64,000 bases of DNA. Origin: Adineta steineri (Eukaryota > Rotifera > Eurotatoria > Adinetida > Adinetidae). The translations under genes and the position numbers were made by a program. Under the pieces are notes generated by a model. It was given only the letters and a program-made list of their open reading frames with translations, was not told the origin of the DNA and made no database searches. The stretch spans positions 12,241-76,240 of the forward strand of contig CAJNOI010000121.1 of NCBI GenBank assembly GCA_905250115.1. Reading direction: 5' to 3'. This document shows, piece by piece, positions 48,360 to 62,575 of this stretch; within the stretch, counting starts at the first letter, position 1, and each line of letters begins with the position of its first letter.

Positions 48360-51300
48360 TCACTGTATAAGAGGTGTATTTGGTGTGCGCATACGTATTG
48401 TAGCTGGTTGAAAGCAATGCATACATTTTTGAAGATATTCTTGATCTAAACGTGCAAAACATTCTCCGCATATGGGGAAATGTCGACATGGATCATATTC
48501 ATGTGTAGCTGCATTTTCTGTACATATAAGACAAGCATTATCAATTGTTTCAAGACGAGAATGATTTCGATTTGTTGATCGAGATGAATAAGAATTTATT
48601 CGATTCACTGGTGGACGTTCACTTTTACGTTTTGTTGCACCACTTTTATCAAATATAATACGTTTTATCTTTTGTGTACCATCCATTTCATATTTTAATC
48701 GTCCTTGTGGAACTAAAAATAGAAAATAAGTTTAATTATTCATCGATATTATATTTAACAACATACTTCGTCCACATTCTAATATAATTCGATTGATATA
48801 ATCGAGACCACGCACTTTTTGGATGAAATCACAAAGAGGATAGAACGTTGCATGTTCTTCAAATGGACAATCACGTGGTTCAAAATTTTGTAATTTATTA
48901 CCACAATAATAACAACAGACACTACCACCACCCATATAGAAAAATCCAGCTTCAGCCATGATTTGATTAGAAAGACGACTACCACTTGGATAAACCCAAT
49001 CTGATGTAAATGATTGAATACGTTTTTCAATTTTTGAATAAGATGGATATTCTGGATAAAGCATTTGACTTTCTATCATAGTAACATTGGGATAAAGTCC
49101 ACCTGCTTCTCGTCGAACCCATGTACACCATGGGTGATCATGATCCATTCGTAATCCATTTGCATGTCGATGTACTCGCATGGGTGTCCATGGTTCATCA
49201 CCTAGTGTTGAACGAGTAACACTTGGTCGTGTACGCATAATATCTTCAAATTCTTGTTCCGTTAATTTAATTTCACACCAAGGACATTGAATAACAGTAC
49301 CTTCGCCATTTAAATAAAATCCAACATAAGCAAGATATCCAACATTGACTTTGGCAAATGTTTCACGATTTTGTTTTTTAAATGAATCTAAACGATTTGA
49401 TTCATGTGCAAGCAAAGAACGTATATCAACTGGTGATGAAATAGCTAGAGAACTTGCAAATAAAGGTGATAATTCGTTTGAACCATTATCTGATAATGAT
49501 ATACTATCACCTGTATGATCAGATCTTTGTTGTTGTAATACTAATTGTTTAAATGGATTAATTTGACTTGTACCTAGTGGCGAAGTTAATTTACTGCCAC
49601 TACTAGTTGGATCTGAACAGGTTTGAGCATTTTCTGTTGTTGATGATTCATGTGATAGTGCTGATACTGGAAATGGTGAACGTACAACTATTTGACTACC
49701 AATACGTTCTGTAGTAGGTGGCCGAGCTACAGTTTGAAAACCTTCATCATCTGATGAATCTGCAGAATGATCAGATAAAAATGGTTCATCGAAACGATTC
49801 GAAGATGATGGAGATGTCACATCAATAACCGCCGGTGTTGCTGAAGTAGATGTAAAAGAACTCATTGTTGTATGAGAAGATGATCCAGATGATGCTTGTG
49901 CATTAAATGATGTTTGAGTTTGAGGTTCGTCTAAACAAATATATAATTATATTCTAGGCAAAATTAAATGAGCAAAGTTTGATTTTCTTTTAGTCGAGAA
50001 AATTAGTAACAGTTCACTAAAAGAAGCTTATTCTAGAATATTTTTATTGAGTAAACATGATATTCGCACGTTCCGAAATGATAAAACTTACGCAACAAGA
50101 TAAAAATACTCATTCTACCTACTTCACTCATGAAAAAAAACTTTATTATCTTCTTGAAAACAGTTTTCGTTATATTTTGTTTTATACATCTACCGTACTC
50201 TACATCTTCCAAAACTTTGCTATTTTTTACTGAATACAACTTACGAACTCTATTAGTTTTAAATACTATAAAATATTTTACTTGATTGATATCGATCATG
50301 AAGAACTTGAGCAATGTATTTCACACCTAATAATTCTTTAACCCATTCACATGTTGGATAAAAATGTGCATGTAATTGTGCCATATTATATTGAGGATAT
50401 TTTTCTTGTCGTACTTTTTCACTTACTGGTAATGCATTACCACATTGAAAACATCGCATACGTCTTTGTTCATCAAGAAAAAATCCTGCTTCTGCCATAT
50501 TACGTATAGAACTTTCAACAGTTTTATGACGTTCTTTATGTTTATCAAATGTTTTAATACGATCAAAAATTGATTGATATAATGGATATTCAGGAAAACG
50601 TTCACGATGTGAAATAACAATATTAGCAGGACATTGTGCACGTACCATAAGACAATCAACTGTTGATGATCGTTGTTGATGATCATTTGTTATTGAGAAT
50701 GACGTTCTTCTAATTGATTGTTTAGTTAAATGACGATGTTGTGACATAATTGATTGACCTGGTTTTGGTTCAATTGTTATACCACAATATGCACAACGAA
50801 TAATTTTCGTATTTTTATAACGATAAAAACCACATGCAGCTAATTCACGACATAAACGTTGATCAGTTTCTGTTTGATTACGATCATTTGATTTTGTTTC
50901 ATCAAATGATAAACCAATAAGTGTTTCAAGTCGCCATTTTTCATTAACTGTTTGAATATCACCAGTTTTTATACTATCAATTGCTCGAACAATTTGACAA
51001 TTATTATTACGTTTACGATGTGTACCAAGTGCTGTCATACCATGACGCCAATCTTCAACTTCAAGATCACACATAAAACATCGAACTCGTAAATCAACAC
51101 CTAAATAATAAAATCCAGTATCAGCTAGTGCTTGAGCTGATACGGGAGCATAACGTGGCCAATTTTCAAATGTTGCTAAACATTCATCAATTGTTCGAGG
51201 TTTTCTCTCAGTATTTGCTGAATTAGGAGGAGATTTTGATATCATAGGATTACGTTCACGACGTTCTAGAACAATATATTAAAAAAGAATTAGATGATTC

Positions 51301-52132
51301 ATATTATTATCATTTATTTACCTTGAGCTGATACGGTATGAAAATATCCAGCATTTGCTACAAATTTTCCACCGGCTGTATATGTAACAAACCGACATGG
51401 AAAAAATCTAGCATGTTCAAGTTGTACAATATTTTCATTAGTTGAACGAATTGCTGATGACCAATCGATTAAAGTATTTCCACAATAAAAACAAGTTGCA
51501 CCATCACGAGGGCCTAAAAGAATATAAAATGAAAAATTTTCTTTTCTTTCTATTATCTAAAATAAATAAAACCTGAAAAATAAAATCCATGTTTAGCCAT
51601 TGCTTGTGGTGTGACAAATGTTTTCTGTATTCCTTCATCTTTTTGTTGTTGTAAACCGGGCCATGTGTCGAATGATTGAAGACGTGTTGTGTAATTTATA
51701 TAATCAGGTTCTTCAGCATCATCCCATTGTGGTTGTTGTGGTGATGATAATGATGTATGAAGATCATCTATATTTGTACCAGATTCACATAATAAAAATG
51801 AACAGCGTTTGCCAAGAAATGAAACTTTTTTTCGATGTAATTTTCGAAAATGATTCGATTCATACTCAGAATTTTCATTAATTCCTTCAAGATTTATTTC
51901 AATACCACATTGTGGACATAGACATTCAGATTGTCGATAAATAAAACCAGCCAATGCTAATTGTCGACGTGTTAGTAATGGGAAATGTGTTAAACTATAA
52001 TAGACAAAAAAAAAAAGAATATAAATAATTTCTTTAATTTTTCTACCTGTCAAATGTTTGAAGTCGATATTGTTCTGATGCGACAATATGATCAATTTCC
52101 GTATTATCTATTACTGTTGTTGTTGTTGTCAT
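48360..52132 (-). CDS. IAP-like protein with seven BIR-type modules and RING
   Basis: Six exons in phase (52132-52047, 51994-51573, 51513-51322, 51265-50282, 49930-48767, 48712-48360) give 1066 residues. BIR domains are zinc folds (C-x2-C...H...C) that bind caspases or IBM peptides; RING confers E3 ligase activity. I see BIR-type modules at roughly 22-100 (CPQCG), 144-217 (GFYFSG, CFYCGNTLIDW, HARFFPC), 258-325 (ADTGFYYLG, CFMCDLEVEDW), 345-447 (ACGFYRY, CAYCG, diverged), 460-541 (EAGFFLD, CFQCGNAL, HAHFYPTC), 735-830 (YVGFYLNG, CPWCEIKL, HPWCTW) and 855-940 (EAGFFYMG, CYYCGNKL, HATFYPLC). A Ser/Thr-rich linker lies at about 565-735. The C-terminal RING (about 1009-1050) has CLIC...CRHFPIC...CMHC. 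Known animal IAPs usually have one to three BIRs. Substrates unknown. Confidence 0.88.
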
Positions 52133-52805
52133 TGTTAGCAATCTTGATAAGTTTTTCTATAACATGATGAATTCATCAATGTAATCTAAAAAAAGTATAA
52201 CCCATTTTTTTTTCGAAGATGAAAAAGAAAAACAACCATTTGGGGTTGTCTTAGTCAGAGTAGGCCTCTTTTTTTCCTTTCTTCTTTTCGTTCTTTTCCG
52301 TTTGTATGCTTAGGTTAATGAATAGAACGTGATATATAGTACATGTACTTTTTTGTTTTCGTATAACAATTTAATAAACATTCATCTTTTATTTTCTTAG
52401 TGACTAATATATTCTATAACTTCTCAGTATGTAAATAACATCACTTACTCTCTAATTTTTCCAACAATAAACTAATATACGAGAATCGATATTTATTTTA
52501 TTTTATTTGTCTTTCTAATCTTTTAACAAATACTCAAAATAAATATATATAATCATTTTTTTCCCTCTATTTATACCTTAGACATATCTATTCCTCTGAA
52601 TGGTGGTATGTATTCGATACACAGATATATTCTATTACAATTCGACAAATATTCGACATTCTAACACGTAATTTATCATACATAACAAAAAGAAAAAAGA
52701 GAAACAACATAAAGATACCGGCGTTCTTTCTTTCTTTTTTTATTAGAAAAACAAAGTTCGAATAACAATAAGTAAATTCGAAAACAACAAAAATAACAAG
52801 AAAAA
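52133..52805. other. Intergenic between IAP-like gene and DDX27
   Basis: AT-rich sequence holding the IAP promoter and the DDX27 3' flank. No further gene seen. Confidence 0.5.
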
Positions 52806-55800
52806 TTATCGTTTGCTTTTCTTTGTTGGTGGTGGTGCTCCTGCTGATTTTGATCTTGAAATATTCAAATATTTTTATCGATGAATAAATAATTATTTAA
52901 TTTTTTTTTACCTTCGTTGTTTTTTATCAAGTGTTAAATCAGTTTTAAACGATGAAGCATCTCGTGATCGTTTTTTCGTTTTCATTTCTATATATGAATT
53001 CAAAATAAAATAAAATACTTACATATTTTTCTTAATCTTACCAGTAGGATGACGTGATTGAAATTGTGAAACTTTTTGCATTTCAAATTTTACACGATCA
53101 TCAGCCTAAAATAATTTCTTATTTATTTGAAATTTCACAAAAAAATTAATTTACTGTTTTTGGAGTTGATTTTGTTTTTTGAATTTCTTCACGTTCTTCT
53201 TTTGAAAATTTCTTTTTTTTATTACTATGAGTATCTAAACGTAATTTGTCTTGTTCTTTCATACGTTCATTTCGAGTTTGAAACCATTCACGTTCAGGAG
53301 CAGTTATCGAAGCTTTAGCTTGTTTTAATTGTCTTTCAGCTCGATCAATCTAAGAACAAATAAGTCGTTTTTGTCTATAGATAGTAGTCTAGTTTATACT
53401 TGTGTTTCACATGATTTAAGCATTTTATCACCATATTCCATTTTAAGAACTTCTTCAATATCAGGTTCAAGTTCTTCAAGTTTATTGCGAAAGATTTGAA
53501 TAATTTCTTAAGAAAATAAATTTTATTTTATTCGAATATTCGATTTGGTGGCTTACCTTGTGGAATAATACGCATTTTAGCTGGAACTTTACATGTTTTT
53601 AAGATATCTTTTAATAAATGTCGTTCATTTTCACCAACAAGTGAAATAGATCGTCCTTTAATAAATAGAATTAATGTAAAAATAAAGATGTACTAATTTC
53701 ATAGAGTTCTCCATATGTCCCATATTTTGGGAGGATTGTAAGGATAAAATAAAATGAATTCCCGAGCAAAAAAAAACAATACACTATTGGTCAAGTAATC
53801 TAATGTAGAAGGTATAGCTCAGGATAATTTTACTAGTAGGTGTCGCCAATACTCGAAGTAGAATGAGATCAATAGCAAGTGTTAATAATTAATTTATTCA
53901 TTTCTAGTCAAATGGAAAACATATTGATCAACATCTGTATCATCAGTAAACCATTAATTAACATCAAAAAGATTATATAGTAATATTTCAGCTACCATTA
54001 CCACAATGTCCTAGAGTTCAAGTTATCGAACCAATTAATTGGCGGAAATACCGAAAGGAGTAATCAGATCGTCAGTGATTATTTTTGTTTTAGCCCTTTT
54101 ACAATGTAGCTACATATGCTGATATTTAAAAGATACTTTGGTCTGATGAAAACACAAGATAATGTCAATGAATAGTATCAATCAAGGATTCATGAAGAAA
54201 ACAGTACATATCATAACAAAAATATTTATTTTTTTCAATGGCGGATTTAGAGGGGGGCGATCGCCCACCCCTACCTCCCTTCAGAAATTTTTTTGATTTT
54301 TTACAGCAAACATGAACGTAAAAATAGGTTTACACTACTTCGATTGGACTCAAAAAATAGGTTTTGGCCAAAATCGTCCCCCCTCCCCGGTACCGTCCCT
54401 GCCTACTTAGTTATTGCCCCCCCCCCCCTCCCACTTTCAAAATCCTAGATCCGCCACTGATTTCTTATTCTATTATATTTCATAGAGAAAATCTGACGAT
54501 GTTTAATTAAGAGTTAAAATTTTATCATACCTGTTTTTCCTGCTCGAGCAGTTCGACCAACTCGATGGATATAATGTTTAAGTGTATTCGGTAAAATAAA
54601 ATTAATAACCTTGAAAAATAAACAATAGACAAAAATTAATTTCATTGAAAAAATATTTACCGTTTTCACATTATCAATATCAAGACCACGTGCAGCTAAA
54701 TCTGTTGCAATTAAAATATCAATTTCTTCATTTTTAAATCTTCTTAATGTATCTAATCGCTATAAAATACAAAACAATAATTTCTTCATAGAAATGAAAA
54801 ATAATTTTTACTTGTGTTTGATTAAGATCACCATGTAATTCACCTATTTTAATTCCAAGTAATCCCAGCATAACATGCATACGATGACATTGTTTTTTTG
54901 TTTGTGCAAATACAATAACACGATCATGAAATGTTCGTGTAAGTAAAGCAGCTACAATTGCTTCTCGATCACCTTCACGATGTTCACGAACACGAATAAA
55001 TTCTTGACGAAGATATGGTGCAACTGATTGATTGTCATCAATAAATAATCGAATAGGACGATTTAATGATACTTGAATAAGATCTTTAATCTAATAAAAT
55101 ATCTTTATAAACAAAAATAAATAAGTTTCGTTTATGTAAATTACTTGATCAGTCATTGTAGCTGAAAAAAGCATTGTTTGACGTGTACGTGAACAATTAT
55201 TAATAACTTCTTTCATTTGTTCAAAATAATATTCATCTAACATTCTAAAAGAATAATAATTAATAATTATTAAAATTTTTCAAAATTAAATACCGATCAG
55301 CTTCATCAAGAACTAATATTTCAATATTTTGTAAAGTAAATGTTGGTGAATTATGGATATGATCGATTAAACGACCAGGTGTAGCAATAACAACATCAGG
55401 TTGTAAACGTAATGCTGCTTCCTGAGATTTTAAATCCAAACCACCTAAAAATGATTTTGTAAGAAATTATGAATATAAATAAATGAAAGTATACCAGTTG
55501 AAAGACAAGCAGTTATATTATGAGCAAATTGCGTTAATTGACGAAAAACTTGATGAATTTGAACACATAATTCTCGTGTTGGTGCCAAAACAAGTACACG
55601 TGTACAAGGTGCAGTTTGATGAGGTTTATAAAGAAGTCGTTCAAGTATAGGCAATGAAAATGCTATTGTCTTTCCTGAAAAAAAAATATATAAACATCAG
55701 AAAAATAGATCATCGATTTCATTTGTTTTTCGCATGGTTATAAAGTTTGACGTCAAGTTTTTAAAATTTAAACGTGCTTTTTATCGAATACATGAAGAAC

Positions 55801-57185
55801 TTCTCAAAATATTGATTATACCAATTATCTAGAGAGCTGCGAGTCCATGGTTTTTTAGACCCGAACTCGACCGGGTCGGGTCCAGGTCTGAAAATTTTGT
55901 TTTAACTAAGTTCTGGTCCAGGTCCAGGTATCAAAACTTTTACTGACCGGGTCCGGATCGAAAGAGATATGTTATCAACATAATATTTTTTTAAATTTTT
56001 ATTCAAAAAGTCTTGAATTTATTTATAAAAATAATAGAAAAAATAACAACAAAACTATTTTCGAAGCAATAAATATCAGATTTCAAGTAGAAAATTTACT
56101 GAGAGTCTAATAGTACAGTTCGAGTTCAGGCTAGTGCTCATCAGAATCGGGTCCGACTTGGACCCGGACATGGCTTCGGATCCGGGTCCGGGTCCAAAAA
56201 ATATGGACCCAACGGGCTCTGACCGGGTCTGGGTTGATCCGCAGCTCCTTATAATTATCATTATGAATTCAGATCGATTCTCATCCGTTAAATTTGCATG
56301 ATTCAATTACCTGATCCTGTAACAGCACATGCACAAACATCTCGACCAGCAAGTGCAATAGGCACAGTAGCTGCTTGAATAGGAGTTGGTGAATGTAGAC
56401 CCATTGCTGAAAGAGCCTAGAAATATACGAAATTTTTTTATATAATTCTAAATAATTTTGTAATTTACTTTTAATAATGGTCGAGAAATTTTCATTTCAG
56501 AAAATACTTGATCAGGACTAAATGCTGGTGAATCTTCAAAGAATTCATCTTGCTATAATCAATGGATTTTTATATTAAAAATAATAATAAAATTTTTTTT
56601 TGTTACTTGTTTATTTTTCAACGATTTTTTCTTTTTGGATTCTTTCGTTTTCATTTTATCTGCAACTGGTTCTTGTTCCAATTCCATTTCATAGGATTCA
56701 TCTTCTAGATGATCTGTTGATGGTTTTTCTTCTTCTACTTCAGATGGTGATTTTGGTTTCTAAATAGAAACAAAAAAGAACATAACAAAAAAGAAGAAAC
56801 TATTAAAACTCCTACTTTTTTTCTTCGATTTCGAAGTTCAGCTATTCTTTCATCAATATTTGATAATTCTCCTCGTGATTTTAAGTAATCATCACTATTA
56901 TCTTTTCCTTTTAACATTCTCCTTTCATCCGGATCATCCTAAACAAAAGAAAAATATAAAACAAAAAAAGATAATTTTCCTTACTAGAAAAAATTGAAAT
57001 TGATCATTAAAATCCAATGCTTTTCCTTTTGTAGCTTGTGCCATTTTATGTGCACGTGGTTTTGATATTAATTCTTCTTCATCATCATCTTCATCCGGTC
57101 CATCAAGATCTGGTACATCAACATCATCATCATCAATATCAATTGTAGGTATCAATGCAAGTGGATCATCTACTTGTCGCGACAT
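52806..57185 (-). CDS. DDX27: DEAD-box RNA helicase DDX27/Drs1
   Basis: DDX27/Drs1 is a nucleolar helicase for large-subunit rRNA processing. Seventeen exons join in phase: 57185-56985, 56938-56816, 56759-56607, 56552-56469, 56416-56311, 55674-55495, 55444-55294, 55244-55145, 55090-54812, 54759-54661, 54609-54531, 53655-53557, 53506-53400, 53349-53155, 53105-53042, 52987-52912 and 52854-52806; 714 residues (human 796). The N-terminus is acidic and lysine-rich. Motifs in order: [17 protein letters not shown] (Q), TGSGKT (I), PTRELC (Ia), TPGR (Ib), DEAD at about 328-331 (II), SAT at about 360-362 (III), VIVFAQTK (IV), [11 protein letters not shown] (V), [10 protein letters not shown] (VI). The C-terminal tail is basic and coiled ([15 protein letters not shown]), as in Drs1. 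Introns 55675-56310 and 53656-54530 are enlarged by insertions. Confidence 0.95.
54236..54459. mobile_element. hAT-like MITE in a DDX27 intron, 224 bp
   Basis: Ends CAATGGCGGATTTAG and CTAGATCCGCCACTG are inverted repeats with two mismatches. Flanking octamers ATTTTTTT and ATTTCTTA match at six of eight positions, consistent with a decayed 8-bp hAT target duplication. GC-rich non-coding interior with a run of Cs from 54417. It sits inside the 875-bp intron 53656-54530. Confidence 0.65.
55830..56251. mobile_element. hAT-like MITE in a DDX27 intron, 422 bp
   Basis: Ends TAGAGAGCTGCG and CGCAGCTCCTTA are inverted repeats with two mismatches. They are flanked by CAATTATC (55822-55829) and TAATTATC (56252-56259), an 8-bp target duplication with one mismatch, as expected for hAT transposition. 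Both end regions are rich in GACCCGG/CCGGGTC words that pair across the element. It enlarges the intron 55675-56310. Confidence 0.75.
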
Positions 57186-57559
57186 TCTTAATAATCTACA
57201 AACAATAACATATTTTCACATACAATCCGATAGATTAAACTACTTAATAAAAAATAGTTTTGTTTTTTTATTCTATTTACTTCAAAAATCTTTCTTTTCC
57301 ATATGCTGACTCTCAATATATTGATTATAAATATTATTTTTATCATACATATTTATAAATTAAAACCACAGTTCGAAAATGCGCTCACAGAAAAGAAGAA
57401 AAAACAGAAACAACTGATTTCAGATGTACAACATGTATAATTTAGAAAAAAAGAAAAAACAAACAAACGATGAAATTATTTTAAAACAACAATTAGAATT
57501 AGTTTAATAAACGATATACATTTCACAATACAATAAATAATTGACCATGAGAATAAATA

Positions 57560-58909
<1,350 letters not shown>

Positions 58910-61900
58910 AAGAATATCAATTCTTCGGCATCCAGGTTGCAGAAAATTTTACTTAATAGTATTAACTCTGAAAGAATAATAAAACAAACGTATGATTTAA
59001 AAGAACAAATATCATAATGTATTGATCAATAACGGTTAATCAATTATTAAATTCCTCCTCTTTCCTCGCGTTTGAATTCACTCTAAAGAAAATGATGTCA
59101 TTTACATTATAGACAAACAAAAAAAAAAAAAAGAAAAAGAAAGAAAAAGGAAACTATACTTTTGTCATGTCGACTATATGCTGACGTCAACATGACGTCA
59201 ATATCTTCGTTTAATAAATAAAAAACTAAATTAACTTTAATAATGTTAGATACACATCTATAGAAGAGTTTTTAACATGTATTAGTTAACAAAAGAAACT
59301 GACACATAGTCAATATTTAACTTGGCTTTTATTAGTTTCTATCGTATCGATTATTTCTTGTTTATATATACATATATTTTAACTAACGATTGGATGACAT
59401 AAAAGTACATTAATCTCCAACTGCGTCGAACTGACAGTTTTTCATCTAGGGTTTGATTTATAGATAAAAAAATATTTTTAACGAAAATAAAGTGCCACTA
59501 GTGACATATCTCGTATTTTTTTTCTCAAACGAAATTGACATCATCGATGATAATTGACTACTTAAATAGAATCAACATACATTAGTACAGATTTACCAAG
59601 GATGATAAGAATTAAAGATAGGGTTATCTGGTTAAAAATAAATGGGTACATAAACGAAAATATTATTGTGTTTTTCAATGAATTTATTCTATAATTAATA
59701 TTTCTTTTTTAATGCTTATCTCTTTCATTACTGATATATGTACATACATCAGAATAAAATAAAAAAGCTTATATGACATACCTATATAAGAAAAATGTGT
59801 GCTCAATAATTTAAAAAATTCACTATGAATAAAACATCTGAAAATAAATAAGAAGAAGAAGATGAAGAAAAACACACATACATTCAACTATCACCTCTGA
59901 AACTTCTTTATATTGAACAACAGTGACGTCCTGTTTTATTTTTTTTTATGTCACATACACATATATATACACAAAAGAATAAAAAGAGTACCAATTAAGA
60001 CACTCTTTTTCTCTCATTCCTCTTCTTTTCGCTATCATTTGGTCGGTCGCTCGTTTTTTCCTTTCTTTTTTTTTTTTTTACAACGAGTAAGATTTTTTTC
60101 GCTGACATACACACACATTACATTTTTTTCCTTATACTATAACCATTGTAAATGCATGCTAATCTAGAAAACATACAATAGAAGAAAAAAGCACTATGTG
60201 TATGTATGTAACTAAAAACAACAACTATCACAGCTGTGAATAATAAGAGACAAAATTAAACAACAAAAAAGAAAACGAGACTAATTTCATTAGATAGATA
60301 TTCATTTATTTTCTTTTTCAATATGAACATATTGATCAAATTATAATGACAATTGATTATTATTTAGTTGATATACAATGCGTTTATAAAAATAATAAAC
60401 AAATAGAGAATATTTAGTACCGGTAGAAAACAACAATGAAGTAAAGAACGAAAGAAAAAAAAGAAACAAATACAAGGACATTATGGAATCGAGGCTTCGT
60501 CTACTTATCAATGTGAGAACGAAAAAGAATGACAATATTAGAATAATCTAGGCATCAATAGTGATGCTTATATATCCAGGGTTTAAACCTATCAAGCGAG
60601 AATATTTTACTTCATTAGTCATTCATGCATCCATTAGAGTCTTGATTGATCACAGATAAGAATAAATATTAAAAAAAAAGGGAAAATATTATTTCTTTAT
60701 ATAAATATTCCATTTTTTAATTACGTAAAAAGAATAGATCTATTATCTGATCAAATACCTTTTATTTGTAAAACATATCAATTAGATTACCGAATCAACT
60801 TGATTGAGCATATTTTACATTTGATTTGTTACTTAATTGAATTAGTTTTTTTATAGACTGAATGATATTTCATAATGGATGATGTTATTGCTATTATAAG
60901 TACTAGTCATTTATATGTTAAGAATACTTTGCTCATATTATAAAAAAATTTAATTATAAAACATCGAAAGAAAAAAAAAACAAGACGAAGATAACACTTA
61001 ATAGAAGTGGAAGGAATACTTCCGGACACTTTATTTCTTTCCGGTAAAGAAAATAATATTTTTTTTATTTATAAATTTCTCAGACATTTACTTGAAACAA
61101 GAACATGTCAAAGAAATTTATGTATTTCAAAAAAAAACATGTGATTTATCTTCATTTGAAGAATAAGTATTTATAACAACGAAGAAAAAAAACATTAGAT
61201 GAATATTTTTTTCATCTTAATATATTAAAATGATGTCTATTTAACTAGACATGATTAAACATATTGATCTAGTGATGAAATCTATTATATTCACTTCAGT
61301 TTTATCATAGATTTCAATAAAGAGGAAATGAGAGACTTTGATATCCGTTATTCGCCTACTCTCTCTGTAGATATGATAATATATTATAATTACTAACTGT
61401 CTACATCGTCAGTAGTAGTATTAGTAACGCATAAACTTGCTTGTTTACATAAAACCGACCTATCCTATTTTTACGCTTTGATCTCATACAGAGAATCGAC
61501 TGATATACGTTATTATCATCTAAAATGGCGTTCTATAATTAGTTATTTTCAATATTTTAATCCTTATTAGATATATCTTATAATACAAAAACGACTTTAC
61601 TTATAAAGTAGCGATAAAAGAATATTCATTTATTTTTAACAGTGGACTTTCGAACTATAAAATGTCAATAATTTTCTTTTTTGCGTCTCTTTGAATGAAA
61701 TTCTGTATAAGTCTAAACATAAACATATTACTTGCACAGTTGTAAGATAAACTAATTGAACCAAATTTACAGAAGGTACATGTTTTTTAGTTTAAAGTCG
61801 ACTTTAAATTAGCATTTTTAATTATTCATTGAAAAAGAAAAAGAAATAATATTTATGTATAATTTCTCATCAATTGAATTAATTTACGAGAATTATTTAT

Positions 61901-62193
61901 ATACTTATTTGATTAGTTCAACTAGTTTTAATTCAAAGGATATTTAACGTAGGTGGAAAATAATGAATTTATGTTTTTTTCATATCTTGACTTACATTTC
62001 TTATTGTAAACATAGACAAAGAAAACATAAAAGTCTCAGATATATGTATATTGTTAATTTATCTCAAATTTATTAATCATAAGGAGAAAAAATACCGATG
62101 TAAAATACTTTCGAAACTACATGAAAATGATTCACTGTTTTGATGTCGTTATCAAGTTTACACCAAGCGTTTTTTTTGTTATTCTGACGCGAA
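58910..62193. other. Long non-coding region
   Basis: Upstream of the kinase gene: AT-rich with homopolymer runs and no reading frame with convincing codon use. A 5' untranslated exon could be hidden here but cannot be called. Confidence 0.5.
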
Positions 62194-62567
62194 TAGGGAT
62201 ATGCAGTGTCGGTTTACTGAGCACCGAATTCCACTGAGAACGATTTTCACTGACACTTATATTGGGTGTTCGGTGCTTACCGTGCTACTGAAAATATCGG
62301 TGTCAGTGTTCACCAGACACCGAATATAAGTGTTCGGTGCTCACCGTACCATTGAAAATATCGGTGCCAGTGTTCACTGAACACCGAAGGTATCAGTTTC
62401 TAAAATATTCTTGTGTTAAACCTTAGTATTTACAACAATATATCAGTATGTTCACCGAAAAACTGGCACGGTAAGCACCGAATACCGAAAATAAGTGTTC
62501 GGTGGACACCGAACTGATATTTTAAGTGTCAGTTTTTCAGTATTTTCACTGACACTGCACATCCCTA
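62194..62567. mobile_element. hAT-like MITE with perfect 8-bp duplication
   Basis: Termini TAGGGATATGCAGTGTC and GACACTGCACATCCCTA are inverted repeats with one mismatch. Both flanks are GACGCGAA (62186-62193 and 62568-62575), a perfect 8-bp duplication diagnostic of hAT-type insertion. The 374-bp interior has several direct and inverted copies of GTGTTCGGTGCTCACCG-like words and no reading frame, so it is non-autonomous. The intact duplication implies recent insertion. Confidence 0.88.
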
Positions 62568-62575
62568 GACGCGAA

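Noticed and set aside
59684..60535. Several 60-85 codon frames upstream of the MAP kinase
   Set aside because: Poly-F and poly-S/L runs from T-rich tracts; no coding character.
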